DNA of 64,000 nucleotides from CALGLS01 sp047626155 (GCA_047626155.1 JBLHRR010000005.1:35500-99499); one strand, 5' to 3'; numbered from the stretch's first letter, positions 42,455 to 51,427 are shown. Made by a program: numbers and translations. The notes: generated by a model not told the origin, from the sequence alone.

Positions 42455-43822
42455 TTACTTCGTTCGTAAATATCTACTGAATACTTTTTTTACAATTTCG
42501 GAATAAGTCGGATAAGCAAAAATAGTGTCCGCCATTTGTTGAGCCGGAATATTATTTTTAATGGCCAATGTCAATAATTGAATCCACTCTCCTGCGTGCG
42601 CTCCGACGGCTTCAGCTCCTATCACTAAATCATTGCTGCTAAAAATAATTTTCAGCATTCCACCGGTCTTTCGATCTGTAATGAAGCGATCTATTGTTGC
42701 TTCTACTTTGAACACTTGAATATTATCCGTACCGTATTTTTCGGCAGCTTCTTTTTCCGTCAATCCTACATGGCCGATTTGAGGTTCTGTAAAAATTGCC
42801 CAAGGCAAAATAGATAGATCGTTTTTTTTCGTATTCGGGCTTAGGATATTGTCCACACAGATATTGGCCTGATGGGAAGCGGTATGGGTGAATTTGAAGG
42901 GGGTGGTCACGTCGCCACAAGCATAGATATGTGCAGCGGAGGTTTGTAAGAAATCATTAGTTACAATACCTCTGTTGCTAAAGTCTACGCCTGCTTTTTC
43001 TAGGCTCATTCCTTTAATGTTAGGAAGTCTTCCTGCTGCAATAAAGAAATGATCTGCAGCAACCGTTTTAGTTTCGTTTTTACATTCGTACGAAAGTGTA
43101 TTGTTATCAATGAATTTTGAAATATTAGCTTCTGTGATTACCTCAACACCTTCCTTTTCTATTTGCTCAGATAAGTAAGTTCCAATTTCTAAATCCGTTA
43201 CTTTTAATATTCTGAGGTTTCTTTCCATGATGCAAACTTCAATTCCAAGCCTGGCCAGCGATTGACCCAACTCCACAGAGATGACCCCCCCTCCAATGAA
43301 AACAATCTTCTTCGGTTTTTCTCTGAGTTCCCAAAAGTTCTCATTATGAAGAATGCTAACTTTTTCCATGCCTTCAATTTCTGGAATTCTTGGAGAAGAC
43401 CCAGTGGATATAACAAAGTGCTTCCCTTTTAATTTTTGATCACCAATACTTATCGTATGCGCATCCAAAAACTGTGCACCACTTTGATCCACGAAAACAT
43501 CGATGCCCATTTTTTCAAAAACATCTGGGGTCTCATGTTTGTAAATTCCTTGTACTACCTCATCTACTTTTTCCATGATCCGACCGAAGTCAACAGGAGG
43601 CGGGGTGGCTGTGATGCCCAATGCCTCCATCTTCTGAAAACTGTGGTATGCTTTTGCCGCGTTGATCAAGGCCTTGCTTGGTACACAACCAAAGTGAGTG
43701 CATTCTCCACCAATTTTATGTTTTTCGATAAGTGCGGTCTTCAGGCCTTTCCGATGTGCTGTAGTTGCAGCAACTAATCCGCCAGAGCCAGCGCCAATAA
43801 CGATTAAGTCATATTCTTTCAT
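42455..43822 (-). CDS. Mercuric-reductase-like / dihydrolipoamide-dehydrogenase-family flavoprotein
   Basis: 455 residues. FAD motif GAGSGGLVAA (10-19), redox disulfide Cys41-THFG-Cys46 in GGECTHFGCVPSK, NAD(P) site GGGVISVELGQSLARLG, ACGDVTTPF, and C-terminal dimerisation domain with FAYPTYSEIVKKV. It has neither an N-terminal HMA domain nor the C-terminal vicinal cysteines of MerA, so mercury reduction is unlikely. The group is widespread, often beside TVP38 or TIGR04283 genes, substrate unknown. Its start codon overlaps the end of the broken mscS gene by 14 bases. Confidence 0.87.
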   Translation of the reverse strand: MKEYDLIVIGAGSGGLVAATTAHRKGLKTALIEKHKIGGECTHFGCVPSKALINAAKAYHSFQKMEALGITATPPPVDFGRIMEKVDEVVQGIYKHETPDVFEKMGIDVFVDQSGAQFLDAHTISIGDQKLKGKHFVISTGSSPRIPEIEGMEKVSILHNENFWELREKPKKIVFIGGGVISVELGQSLARLGIEVCIMERNLRILKVTDLEIGTYLSEQIEKEGVEVITEANISKFIDNNTLSYECKNETKTVAADHFFIAAGRLPNIKGMSLEKAGVDFSNRGIVTNDFLQTSAAHIYACGDVTTPFKFTHTASHQANICVDNILSPNTKKNDLSILPWAIFTEPQIGHVGLTEKEAAEKYGTDNIQVFKVEATIDRFITDRKTGGMLKIIFSSNDLVIGAEAVGAHAGEWIQLLTLAIKNNIPAQQMADTIFAYPTYSEIVKKVFSRYLRTK

Positions 43823-44372
43823 GATGTCTTTGGTTTTGATTTTTCGAGATGTTTAAAATTTCATTTCGGGGGTATGGAATGGTTAAGTCATTTGTGATTG
43901 CAGCAGAATAAATTTGAGTCATTATTTTATCTTTTAAGATAATGGCATCTGCATAATCTTTGATGTAAAATTTTAGCCCATAAGAAATATAGAAATTTGC
44001 ATACTCTAGTGTTAGTGTCATCGGAGGGGGTTGCTTCAATATTTCAGGAGTAGTGCTCAATATTTACAGCAGTACTTTTTTTACCTTTTCAGGATGATCA
44101 TCATAAGAAAACCCAATAGAAACCATCTCTGTGTGAAAGGGATTTGGTCGACTTAAGTTCTTTATTTTTTCTTTTCCCAATATATTGTTAGGGATTATAA
44201 TTAATTCATTGTCTCTGTTAATGATTTTCACCGACCGCCAGTTGAATTCCGTTATTTTTCCGATCTCCCCATTTACGTTAATCCAATCTCCTTTTTTAAA
44301 AGGCTGAGCAATCAATAGAGATATTCCATTAAATAAATCCCCTAGAGGCTCACCAAGCCAACTAATTACCAA
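43809..44372 (-). pseudogene. Broken MscS-type mechanosensitive channel gene
   Basis: The minus strand encodes the C-terminal half of MscS: EPLGDLFNGISLLIAQPF (pore helix end), KGDWINVNGEIGKITEFNWRSVKI, IIIPNNILGKEKIKNLSRPNPF, and after an in-frame TAA at 44064-44066 the last domain (STTPEILKQPPP, ISYGLKFYIKDYADAI, IPYPRNEI). The frame is unchanged across the TAA, so one nonsense codon interrupts it. The membrane helices that should precede are missing: a stop lies just upstream and the zinc-ribbon gene ends nine bases away. Both truncation and nonsense point to a dead gene in the middle of a working operon. Confidence 0.8.
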
Positions 44373-44381
44373 TTAACCAAA

Positions 44382-44690
44382 TCAATTCGCCTTTGACGAA
44401 ACAGACTTATATTTCATATTACAAGTCGGGCAACTTAAGTGATCCCCTTCTCTTTTTAATCTGATCCCCGTAATATTCGTTTCCACAAATTGTTGAACAA
44501 ATGTTTTCTGATTCAATTTGTCATGATTGACATTTGACTTCGTTTGATCTTTAGTATATTCAGTATACGCTCCCCCATATTCTTGCTTTCCCCAACAATT
44601 TGGACAAGCACCCGCGTCTATTAATTCCTCTTTGTTGAGATTGATACTATTGTCCTTTCCTCCGAATAATTTTTTAAGAAATCCAAACAT
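44382..44690 (-). CDS. Zinc-ribbon protein of unknown function
   Basis: 102 residues. CPNCWGKQEYGG and CPTCNMKYKS give two CxxC pairs (residues about 29-32 and 88-91), enough for one zinc ribbon. The N-terminus MFGFLKKLFGGKDNS is amphipathic and basic and could touch membrane. Similar short proteins occur in Bacteroidota next to oxidative-stress genes. The end of the gene is joined almost directly to the truncated mscS gene, so a deletion may have happened here. Role unknown. Confidence 0.6.
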   Translation of the reverse strand: MFGFLKKLFGGKDNSINLNKEELIDAGACPNCWGKQEYGGAYTEYTKDQTKSNVNHDKLNQKTFVQQFVETNITGIRLKREGDHLSCPTCNMKYKSVSSKAN

Positions 44691-45058
44691 TGTTTTACGT
44701 TTTTATTGTTATTGAAATAATTTTTATTAATGACTTATAACTATTCAGACCGGAGACGGAAGTCCGAAGACCGAAGTTTCCATCGAACGTGAAATCCACA
44801 GGCTAAGGACTGTAAAATTCAAGGTTTGCATTAGTGGGAAACTTCGAACTTCCGTCTTCGGTCCTTCCTCCCATTAACAGCTAAACTATACCCCCACTGA
44901 ATAGTTACAATGATTTTTATAATGCCACTCAAAACCAGCCCGATTGTGTTGGTGAGCTGGTTAAAACCCTCTACCATGAATCCCGCGTCTCGGATTTTTG
45001 ATTTTGATTTTTATTGATATTTTGATTCAGGGCTGTCTACACAAAATCGCTCTAGAAC
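44691..45058. other. Intergenic region with MITE-like repeat
   Basis: Holds the family-2 element at 44738-44907 and a 7-bp hairpin (AACCAGC/GCTGGTT, 44933-44962) whose minus-strand side runs into four T, a weak terminator for the Rieske/GltS-like gene. Confidence 0.45.
44738..44907. repeat. MITE-like element, family 2, copy 2
   Basis: 170 bases with perfect 11-bp terminal inverted repeats TAACTATTCAG and CTGAATAGTTA. The interior aligns with copy 1 (32946-33111) along its length, with a few small indels. No coding capacity. Confidence 0.85.
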
Positions 45059-46681
45059 TTAAGAACCTTGCCCCGCACGCGCACCCGCATAAGAAATCCC
45101 CGTCAGGCGATGCATGTCATAATCAAAGGTAGATAAGTCATTTGCATTAAATTTGAAAACTGCATCATGACCACAAGCCCTGGCCACTACTTTGATTAGT
45201 TCGTTAGTGGCATCAAAGAAGTTGTGCAATTGTTTTGCAGAAGATTCAATGACTAGTCTTTGTCGAAGGTGATCCTTCTGTGTTGCTATTCCGACTGGAC
45301 AGTTGTTACTGTTACAGGCCCGCATGCCCAAACAGCCGATGGCCTGCAGCGCCGCATTAGAAACCGCAATGGCATCAGCACCCAGCATCATCGCCTTCGA
45401 AAAATCTTCAGCGACTCTTAGTCCGCCAGTGATGATCAGGGTCACATCGTTGGCTCCTACTTTATCTAAATGCTTTCTAGCTCTGGCAAGTGCAGGTATT
45501 GTTGGAATATTAATATTGTCTCTCAGAATCGTTGGTGCAGATCCTGTTCCACCACCACGGCCATCAAGTATGATATAGTCCACGCCAACAGCCAATGCAA
45601 AATCAATATCCGCTTCGATATGACTGGCTGCTATTTTAAAACCGATAGGAATACCTCCCGTTTTTTCTCTAACCTCTTTTGCAACAGCAGCGAAATCAGC
45701 GACGGTAAATAAATCCGGAAAAGCAGCTGGAGAGATTGCGGTTTCTCCTTCCTTAAGTCCTCTGACCTCCGCGATTTCTTTAGTTACTTTATTACCCGGT
45801 AAGTGACCTCCTGTTCCCGTTTTCGCACCTTGCCCTCCTTTAAAATGGAAGGCCTGTGCCTTTTGAACTTTGTCCCAAGAAAAACCAAATTTCCCAGAAG
45901 CCAGCTCATAAAAATATCTGGAGTTATTCGCTTGCTCTTCTGGCAACATACCACCTTCGCCACTACAAATTCCCGTCCCCGATAATTCTGCGCCCATGGA
46001 AAGGGCAATCTTTGCCTCTTTCGACAAAGCCCCAAAACTCATGTCGGAAACGAACAAGGGCATGTCTAATTCCAATGGCTTAGCGGCCTTTGGTCCAATG
46101 ACAACCTTAGTACTTACAGACTCTTCATCCAATAAAGGACGCGATGCTAATTGGGCAGGTAGGAATTGTATGCTCTCCCATTTTGGCAATGTATTTCTAT
46201 CTACGCCCATGGAAGCAGAAGGACCATGATGACCATGTTTTTTCAAACCATGCTTCGCCAAATGTTTGATATAGCCCGTGTAAGGTTCTGTACTTTCCGG
46301 GTGCGTATCTGCATATTGTCCAAGGTATTCTTCTCTGTTAAAAGGCTGCGGATTAATGGCTAGGTAAGCTTCTATTTCTTCTTCGTCCAGATAGATGACG
46401 TCCTTTTTTATAACAGAATGAAACTTATGTAATACTTCCTTATTATTGTATTCACTGACACCGGTATCGATTCTGTAATCCCAACCGTGTACTCCGCAAA
46501 TAAGGTTTTCACCATCCACATGTCCGTCGGACATTAGTGCGCCCCGGTGTAAGCATCGACCATATAGTACAGAGACTTCTTCGTCGTATCTTACGACGAC
46601 CAAGTCCAATCCGTTTATTTGATGTCCTGTTGGTTTTTTGTCTTCGAGTTCAGAAAAAGAACAGAGTTTTATTTTTTTCAT
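45059..46681 (-). CDS. Rieske domain fused to glutamate-synthase-like FMN/[3Fe-4S] domain
   Basis: 540 residues. Residues about 1-105 are a Rieske [2Fe-2S] domain: Cys43-x-His45 (CLH) and Cys62-x-x-His65 (CGVH). Residues about 150-530 are the GltB-type FMN barrel: FVSDMSFGALSKEAKIAL, GGQGAKTGTGGHLPG, YIILDGRGGGTGSAPTI, TGGLRVAEDF, and a [3Fe-4S] ligand set Cys450/Cys456/Cys461 (CLGMRACNSNNC). No amidotransferase domain is present. It belongs to the stand-alone FMN glutamate-synthase-like family, whose substrates are mostly unknown; the fused Rieske domain could pass electrons to the FMN. It lies 372 bases downstream of another Rieske-fused enzyme on the same strand. Confidence 0.88.
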   Translation of the reverse strand: MKKIKLCSFSELEDKKPTGHQINGLDLVVVRYDEEVSVLYGRCLHRGALMSDGHVDGENLICGVHGWDYRIDTGVSEYNNKEVLHKFHSVIKKDVIYLDEEEIEAYLAINPQPFNREEYLGQYADTHPESTEPYTGYIKHLAKHGLKKHGHHGPSASMGVDRNTLPKWESIQFLPAQLASRPLLDEESVSTKVVIGPKAAKPLELDMPLFVSDMSFGALSKEAKIALSMGAELSGTGICSGEGGMLPEEQANNSRYFYELASGKFGFSWDKVQKAQAFHFKGGQGAKTGTGGHLPGNKVTKEIAEVRGLKEGETAISPAAFPDLFTVADFAAVAKEVREKTGGIPIGFKIAASHIEADIDFALAVGVDYIILDGRGGGTGSAPTILRDNINIPTIPALARARKHLDKVGANDVTLIITGGLRVAEDFSKAMMLGADAIAVSNAALQAIGCLGMRACNSNNCPVGIATQKDHLRQRLVIESSAKQLHNFFDATNELIKVVARACGHDAVFKFNANDLSTFDYDMHRLTGISYAGARAGQGS

Positions 46682-47053
46682 GATTAAGTTGGGTTTTATT
46701 TCTTTTATTATTAGTAACTGTTTAGCGCCCCCAGATGGTAGAGGCTGTACAATGTGCGGGGGTAAAGTTGCGTCGGTTTTTAGTTCTTCATTACAAAAAA
46801 AAATAAGGTTAAAGGTCTGTAAGACCGTCCCTGTTTAATAGCACGATAAAGCCCGGATCAAGTGAGGTGCGTAGCACTGGGACCGTTATGTTTCGAGCGC
46901 TTTTTACAGAGCCGGAGCTACGCTCCTGTGAAATGTAAAAAACGCGGCAACTCTATATCGTCAAATTGTACACCTTACCGCAGAGCGGTCGCACCTTCAT
47001 GTACTTCCGAATACTTACGTTTGTTTTTTTATAACATTATGATTACAATTTTG
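46682..47053. repeat. Hairpin-rich spacer between the two Rieske-fusion genes
   Basis: No gene. GGTCT-GTA-AGACC lies near 46811. A larger hairpin at 46897-46945 pairs TTTTTACA with TGTAAAAA around GGAGC/GCTCC. A dispersed repeat starting ACCGCAGAGCGGT is at 46977-47040 (second copy at 59788-59850). Confidence 0.55.
46977..47040 (+). repeat. Dispersed repeat, ACCGCAGAGCGGTCGCACC family, copy A
   Basis: Starts with the hairpin ACCGC-AGA-GCGGT, continues CGCACCTTCATGTACTTC and ends in a T-rich stretch; 59788-59850 has the same order with few changes. Confidence 0.7.
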
Positions 47054-49003
47054 TCAAATTAAAGTCACATCAGCAATTACTTCCAAAAGAGCCGGTCCAT
47101 CATGTTCTAAAATGGAGCGCATTGCTGTTGCTAAATCTTTCTGCTCTGAAACTCGGATCCCTTTAGCACCACAGTTGTTTGCATAATCCGCAAAATTCGG
47201 ATTGACGAGGCTTGTTGCCCAAACATCAAATTCTCCTGCCCGTTGCTCTTTAGATATTTTACCTAATTCACTATTGTTTAGAATAATGAGTTTGATGGGC
47301 ATTTTATATTTGACAAGAGTTGTTATTTCAGCGAGATATTGACAAAGTCCTCCGTCGCCTGCTACTGCGATAATGGGTCGGGCATTTCCAACGGCTGCCC
47401 AGGCCCCCATCGCAGCGGGTAAGGCAAAACCTATAGAGCCCAAATATCCAGACATGAGAAAAGATTGGTTGGTGGCTTCGAAGTAACGACCAAAAGAATA
47501 GGCATTGTTCCCAACGTCTACTGTCATTACAGCATTGTCAGGTGCTTGTTTTGTAAGTTCGTCAAATATAGCAATTGAGCTGATTCCATTGCCATGTGTT
47601 TCCAATAATCTTTTTTGTTTTTCCTCTTTCCATATTGCCCATCGTTCAACAATATTTAAAGTCTGATCTATTTTATTATCAAATGCTTTTAATTGTTCAT
47701 TAAATAAGCCAACGGTTACGGAAATTTCGCCCCAGACCGCTGCATCCACTTTATGGAATTTGCTTAAAGCCAATGGGTCAAAGTCAATTTGGATGGTTGG
47801 TTTGTAATCGGTAATTCCAGTGTGTTTTGAAAATGAAGCACCGATGACTAAAAGTAAATCTGCTTCGTTCATAAACCAAGAAGCGATTGGCGTTCCACTT
47901 CTTCCGATAACCCCACAACCCAGGCGGTGATTATCTGCAATCTGTCCCTTCCCTTTAAAGGTCGTCATTACCGGGCAGTTTAGCTTTTCTGCCAAAGCAA
48001 TAATTTCCTTCATATGGAACCGAGCACCATGGCCTACAATGATGGCCGGTTTTGCAGCCTTTTCTAATAAGCCGAGTGCTTTCTCAAAGGTTTCTTTAGG
48101 GGGCGAAATCGTCATTGGTGTAATACGACCTTCAGGGGTGGAGGCTTTTTCTTTTTCTCCTTTTGGTAAAACCTGCACTTCGTCCGGAAAGGTAAGATGA
48201 GAGACGTCTCTGGCAATAATCGCATGCTTGACTGCCAAGGCCATCAGTTCTGCATGTTTACTGTTATGTAAAACCCGATGATTGAAAGCGGCTACGGAAT
48301 CAAAGGCTTTCACCAAGTCTAATTCTTGAAAATTACCTGTACCAACTACTTGTGTATCTACTTGACCAGATAAAGCGAGAAGCGGAGCACGATCTACTTT
48401 TGCATCCCACATTCCTGTAAACATGTTGGTTGACCCTGGCCCTGCAATGCCAAAACAAGCGGCGGGCCTCCCTGTCAATTTACCATAAGCGGAAGCTGCA
48501 AAAGAAGCGGCTCCTTCATGTCGGATACCAATAAACTTTAAATTACCTTTCACCTCCTGTCGACGAAGTGCATCTGCAAAACCGAGGTTAGAATGACCCA
48601 CCATTCCGAAGACCCTGTTTACGCCCCAGTTGATCATCGTTTCTACCATTACATCAGAAATGGTTTCTTCGTGTTCTTCCTCTTTTTCTAAACCGACGTA
48701 AATAGCACCATCCTTCTCTTTAACTTCGAAAGTGGGAACACCACTGTCTTCATGCCCGGCGGGAGACAATCCTGTACAAGGATGAAAATCCCAACCATGC
48801 CATGGACATCGGAGCATTCCATTTTCAATAGAGCCTTCGCCGAGCGGGCCACCCTGGTGCGGGCACTTATTATCGAGTGCTGCATATTTACCTTCGAAGT
48901 GAGTAAGACAGATAGGAGTATGTCCGGCCGTAACAGTCATTACACGTCCTTCGGCCAATTCATTTTTATCTTCGAGCACTTTGTGCCAGTCTATATTTTT
49001 CAT
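47054..49003 (-). CDS. Rieske domain fused to a ThDP-dependent (pyruvate oxidase/acetolactate synthase-like) enzyme
   Basis: 649 residues. Residues about 1-105 form a Rieske domain: Cys47-Pro-His49 and Cys66-Pro-Trp-His69. From about 112 a complete ThDP enzyme follows: catalytic Glu163 in RHEGAASFAASAYGKLTG, central domain with VGHGARFH, and the ThDP/Mg motif GDG (549-551) 25 residues before NN (577-578). The order matches acetolactate synthase, pyruvate oxidase and related decarboxylases. The substrate is unknown; the Rieske domain suggests that electrons from the ThDP intermediate leave through the [2Fe-2S] centre. It sits downstream of an antiporter gene (63 bases) and upstream of the Rieske/GltS-like gene. 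Confidence 0.87.
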   Translation of the reverse strand: MKNIDWHKVLEDKNELAEGRVMTVTAGHTPICLTHFEGKYAALDNKCPHQGGPLGEGSIENGMLRCPWHGWDFHPCTGLSPAGHEDSGVPTFEVKEKDGAIYVGLEKEEEHEETISDVMVETMINWGVNRVFGMVGHSNLGFADALRRQEVKGNLKFIGIRHEGAASFAASAYGKLTGRPAACFGIAGPGSTNMFTGMWDAKVDRAPLLALSGQVDTQVVGTGNFQELDLVKAFDSVAAFNHRVLHNSKHAELMALAVKHAIIARDVSHLTFPDEVQVLPKGEKEKASTPEGRITPMTISPPKETFEKALGLLEKAAKPAIIVGHGARFHMKEIIALAEKLNCPVMTTFKGKGQIADNHRLGCGVIGRSGTPIASWFMNEADLLLVIGASFSKHTGITDYKPTIQIDFDPLALSKFHKVDAAVWGEISVTVGLFNEQLKAFDNKIDQTLNIVERWAIWKEEKQKRLLETHGNGISSIAIFDELTKQAPDNAVMTVDVGNNAYSFGRYFEATNQSFLMSGYLGSIGFALPAAMGAWAAVGNARPIIAVAGDGGLCQYLAEITTLVKYKMPIKLIILNNSELGKISKEQRAGEFDVWATSLVNPNFADYANNCGAKGIRVSEQKDLATAMRSILEHDGPALLEVIADVTLI

Positions 49004-49066
49004 CAGCTTATTTTTTAAGTTTTAAAAGGTTGTTATGGTTAAAAGGTGGAATGATTGTGTTGAACT

Positions 49067-50293
49067 TTAGACATCTAACTTTTTCACTAAAACACCTAAA
49101 GAAAGCCCTTGAATAACAATAGAAAACAAGGCGACCATGAAAGTTAATAACAGTATAATGGGACGATACTGTTCATCCGGAATACTCAGTGCTAAGGCAA
49201 TAGAAATACCGCCCCTTAATCCACCCCAAGTCAGTAGCAAGCTGGTTTTTATTCGACCTTCTTTTGCTTTCAATAAGGAGAAAGGAATGACAATGGAGAT
49301 GAATCGAGCTAAAAGGGCGATAAGGATTACGATTAATCCAAGGCTGATTTGTTTTGTATCAGGACTGATTAAGTGCAGGCTCAATCCAATTAATACGAAC
49401 AAAACGGTGTTCAGACTTTCATCCATGATTTCCCAAATTTCATTCATCATGTTTCTGGAGCCCTTGTTAAACGTAGGATTGCTGATAATATGTCCAAGGT
49501 AAAGGCCGCAAACGACCATCGCTAAAGGCCCCGAGGTTCCTAACTTACTTGCGATGGCATAGCCGCCAAGAACAAAAGCAATACTAAGAATGGTAGCGAG
49601 TTGACTGTTTTCCTGAATGGACTTTATACATAAAGAAGCGATCCAGCCTAGTATTACCCCTAACACTACTCCTCCGACAGCTTCCACTAAAAATATATGT
49701 CCAATTTCTGCTCCTATATTTTCAGTTTCTCCCGAAGCAATGAAAAGCAATGAGGTAAATACAACGACGCCTATACCATCATTAAACATCGACTCCCCTT
49801 CAATTTTTAGCTCTATAGATTCTACGATTCCTGCTTCCTTTAAAATACCAATTACGGCAATTGGGTCAGTCGGAGAAATGAGCGCACCAAAAAGCAAACT
49901 ATAGATCAAAGGTATTTCAATGCCCAGAAACGGAGCGATAAAATAGACCGCGCCACCAATTAAAAAAGTGGATATTAATACGCCAATGGTTGAAAAAATA
50001 AGAATGGACCATTTTTCTTTTTGTAGTGCACGAATGTCAATGTGCATCGCTCCTGCAAAAAGTAAAATACTTAGCATCGAATCCAGAAGGAGGGAAGAGA
50101 AATCTGTTGCTAATATAATACCGCAGAACAGCTCATAGAATCCAGGCAATATGCTTTTCGAAGCAATGGCTACAATGGCAAATGCCAATGCAAGAATCAT
50201 TGTCCCTATGGTAGTTGGTAATTTCAACCACTTGTAATTGACTAAGCTAAGCAGTGCTGCGAGTAGGAAAATTATTGAGAATGATTCGAACAT
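49067..50293 (-). CDS. Cation:proton antiporter, CPA1/NhaP type
   Basis: 408 residues with about 12 membrane helices. GALISPTDPIAVIGILKEAG carries the Thr-Asp-Pro unwound-helix region and FNDGIGVVVFTSLLF the Asn-Asp pair of CPA1 antiporters; WGGLRGGISIALAL is the third hallmark. It exchanges Na+ or K+ for H+ across the inner membrane. No C-terminal regulatory domain is attached. It is the first enzyme-side gene after the Crp regulator (168 bases) and ends 63 bases before the Rieske/ThDP gene, so pH or ion homeostasis may be tied to the redox block. Confidence 0.92.
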   Translation of the reverse strand: MFESFSIIFLLAALLSLVNYKWLKLPTTIGTMILALAFAIVAIASKSILPGFYELFCGIILATDFSSLLLDSMLSILLFAGAMHIDIRALQKEKWSILIFSTIGVLISTFLIGGAVYFIAPFLGIEIPLIYSLLFGALISPTDPIAVIGILKEAGIVESIELKIEGESMFNDGIGVVVFTSLLFIASGETENIGAEIGHIFLVEAVGGVVLGVILGWIASLCIKSIQENSQLATILSIAFVLGGYAIASKLGTSGPLAMVVCGLYLGHIISNPTFNKGSRNMMNEIWEIMDESLNTVLFVLIGLSLHLISPDTKQISLGLIVILIALLARFISIVIPFSLLKAKEGRIKTSLLLTWGGLRGGISIALALSIPDEQYRPIILLLTFMVALFSIVIQGLSLGVLVKKLDV

Positions 50294-50461
50294 TTGTTTA
50301 TTGGTTTTTAAAAGGTGATTACGAAAGCTGATGCTGCTCTTTTTCTGCGGCTTATTCTGTAATGTTACACAAAATAATTTAGAACACTTTATTGGTTTTG
50401 CATTATCAATATTCTAAAATTCTGGAAATAACTTTTAATAGGATTAGGGTAGAAGACCGTA

Positions 50462-51130
50462 CTATTTTTTAAACCACTTAATGGTCTTTTTATCAAAATC
50501 AATAATTGCTTCGTTTTTCATACTATTCATAATTTGATTTACCTTTTGTCGATTGGTATTTGTCAGATTTGCAATGTTATTGTTATTCAAAAACAAATTC
50601 GCCTCATAATAAGAGCCCTTATTGATGCCATGTTCTTTTACAAATTGTTTTATGAAAATTCTGATTCGCTTTTCTGCAGACTTGAAAATTATATTTTCCA
50701 GATGATTTTCAAGTCGCTTTATTTTTAAGCCAGAGAGCTTCAGCACATAATTATTCAGGTTTTTGTTTTGCTCCATCAGTTCCCGGAAAAGGTTGATGCC
50801 GACTTTGCAAACAATACTGTTCTCCATCGCTTCTATTCTTTCGTTTCCTGCATAATTATCAGTCATCAACTGCGCCAGTCCGAATATGGCTCCCTTGGGA
50901 ATGAGGTAAGTCAATAACTCTTCGCCCTCTTCATTGATGCGAGTTAGTTTTAATGTTCCCTTTTTTAGAAAATAGATGAAACGCTGATCTTCATATTCAT
51001 GAGTCACTACATTCGCCTCCTTATATTTTTTCATTACAGAGCTATTGCATAGATACATCAGCTCGCTTTTCTTTAATCTATTTTCCAGATTAAATTGAGA
51101 GAGGTACCAGTATTTTGATTTTTGACTCAT
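50462..51130 (-). CDS. Crp/Fnr-family transcription regulator
   Basis: 222 residues. N-terminal cyclic-nucleotide-binding-like barrel (about 20-130: YIFYFLKKGTLKLTRINEEGEE-type strands, GAIFGLAQLMTD) and a C-terminal helix-turn-helix (FLNNNNIANLTNTNRQKVNQIMNSMKNEAII in two helices). No Fnr-type Cys cluster is visible and the cAMP-contacting Arg-Ser pair is not obvious, so the ligand is unknown. It probably controls the downstream antiporter and Rieske genes. A palindrome TGTCAT-N4-ATGACA at 51205-51220, 75 bases before its start, could be its own site. Confidence 0.85.
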   Translation of the reverse strand: MSQKSKYWYLSQFNLENRLKKSELMYLCNSSVMKKYKEANVVTHEYEDQRFIYFLKKGTLKLTRINEEGEELLTYLIPKGAIFGLAQLMTDNYAGNERIEAMENSIVCKVGINLFRELMEQNKNLNNYVLKLSGLKIKRLENHLENIIFKSAEKRIRIFIKQFVKEHGINKGSYYEANLFLNNNNIANLTNTNRQKVNQIMNSMKNEAIIDFDKKTIKWFKK

Positions 51131-51204
51131 GCCTTTTTTTTATTAGAGTTTCTCTCTAGTCATAAACACTATTGGTAAAAGTAGCTGGTATATTTTCTTT
51201 CAAG

Positions 51205-51220
51205 TGTCATGATAATGACA
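51205..51220. promoter_or_regulatory. Crp/Fnr-like palindrome before the regulator gene
   Basis: TGTCAT and ATGACA with a 4-base spacer, flanked by matching AG/CT a base further out. The 16-bp design is like Crp/Fnr sites. Positioned between the divergent crp-like and tetR-like genes. Confidence 0.4.
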
Positions 51221-51333
51221 GCTATGCCACCATGGCTAAGTATAAGTACCTCATTGTCAAGTTTATAGTGTTTAGTGTGAATGGTCTTGGAAATATTTGA
51301 CTGAGGATGTCTTTTATCTCTTCTTGAAAAACA

Positions 51334-51351
51334 TTTAATCATTTGATTAAA
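51334..51351. promoter_or_regulatory. Candidate TetR operator upstream of tetR
   Basis: TTTAATCA-TT-TGATTAAA is a perfect 18-bp palindrome 76 bases before the tetR-like ATG. A nearly identical sequence stands before tolC (52059-52076). Confidence 0.65.
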
Positions 51352-51427
51352 ATACTTGTTTAATTCAGTAATTAACCCTTATATTTGTTCCAATAAGTAG
51401 TTACTTAACAATAAACACAAGTTTTTA

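Noticed and set aside
42455..43822. Mercury resistance (MerA) interpretation
   Set aside because: There is no HMA domain, no C-terminal Cys pair and no merR/merT/merP nearby. The redox CxxxxC is shared by the whole flavoprotein family.
46801..46980. Possible structured RNA gene or tRNA remnant between the Rieske genes
   Set aside because: The stems are simple hairpins and a dispersed repeat. No cloverleaf, anticodon arm or known RNA signature could be traced.
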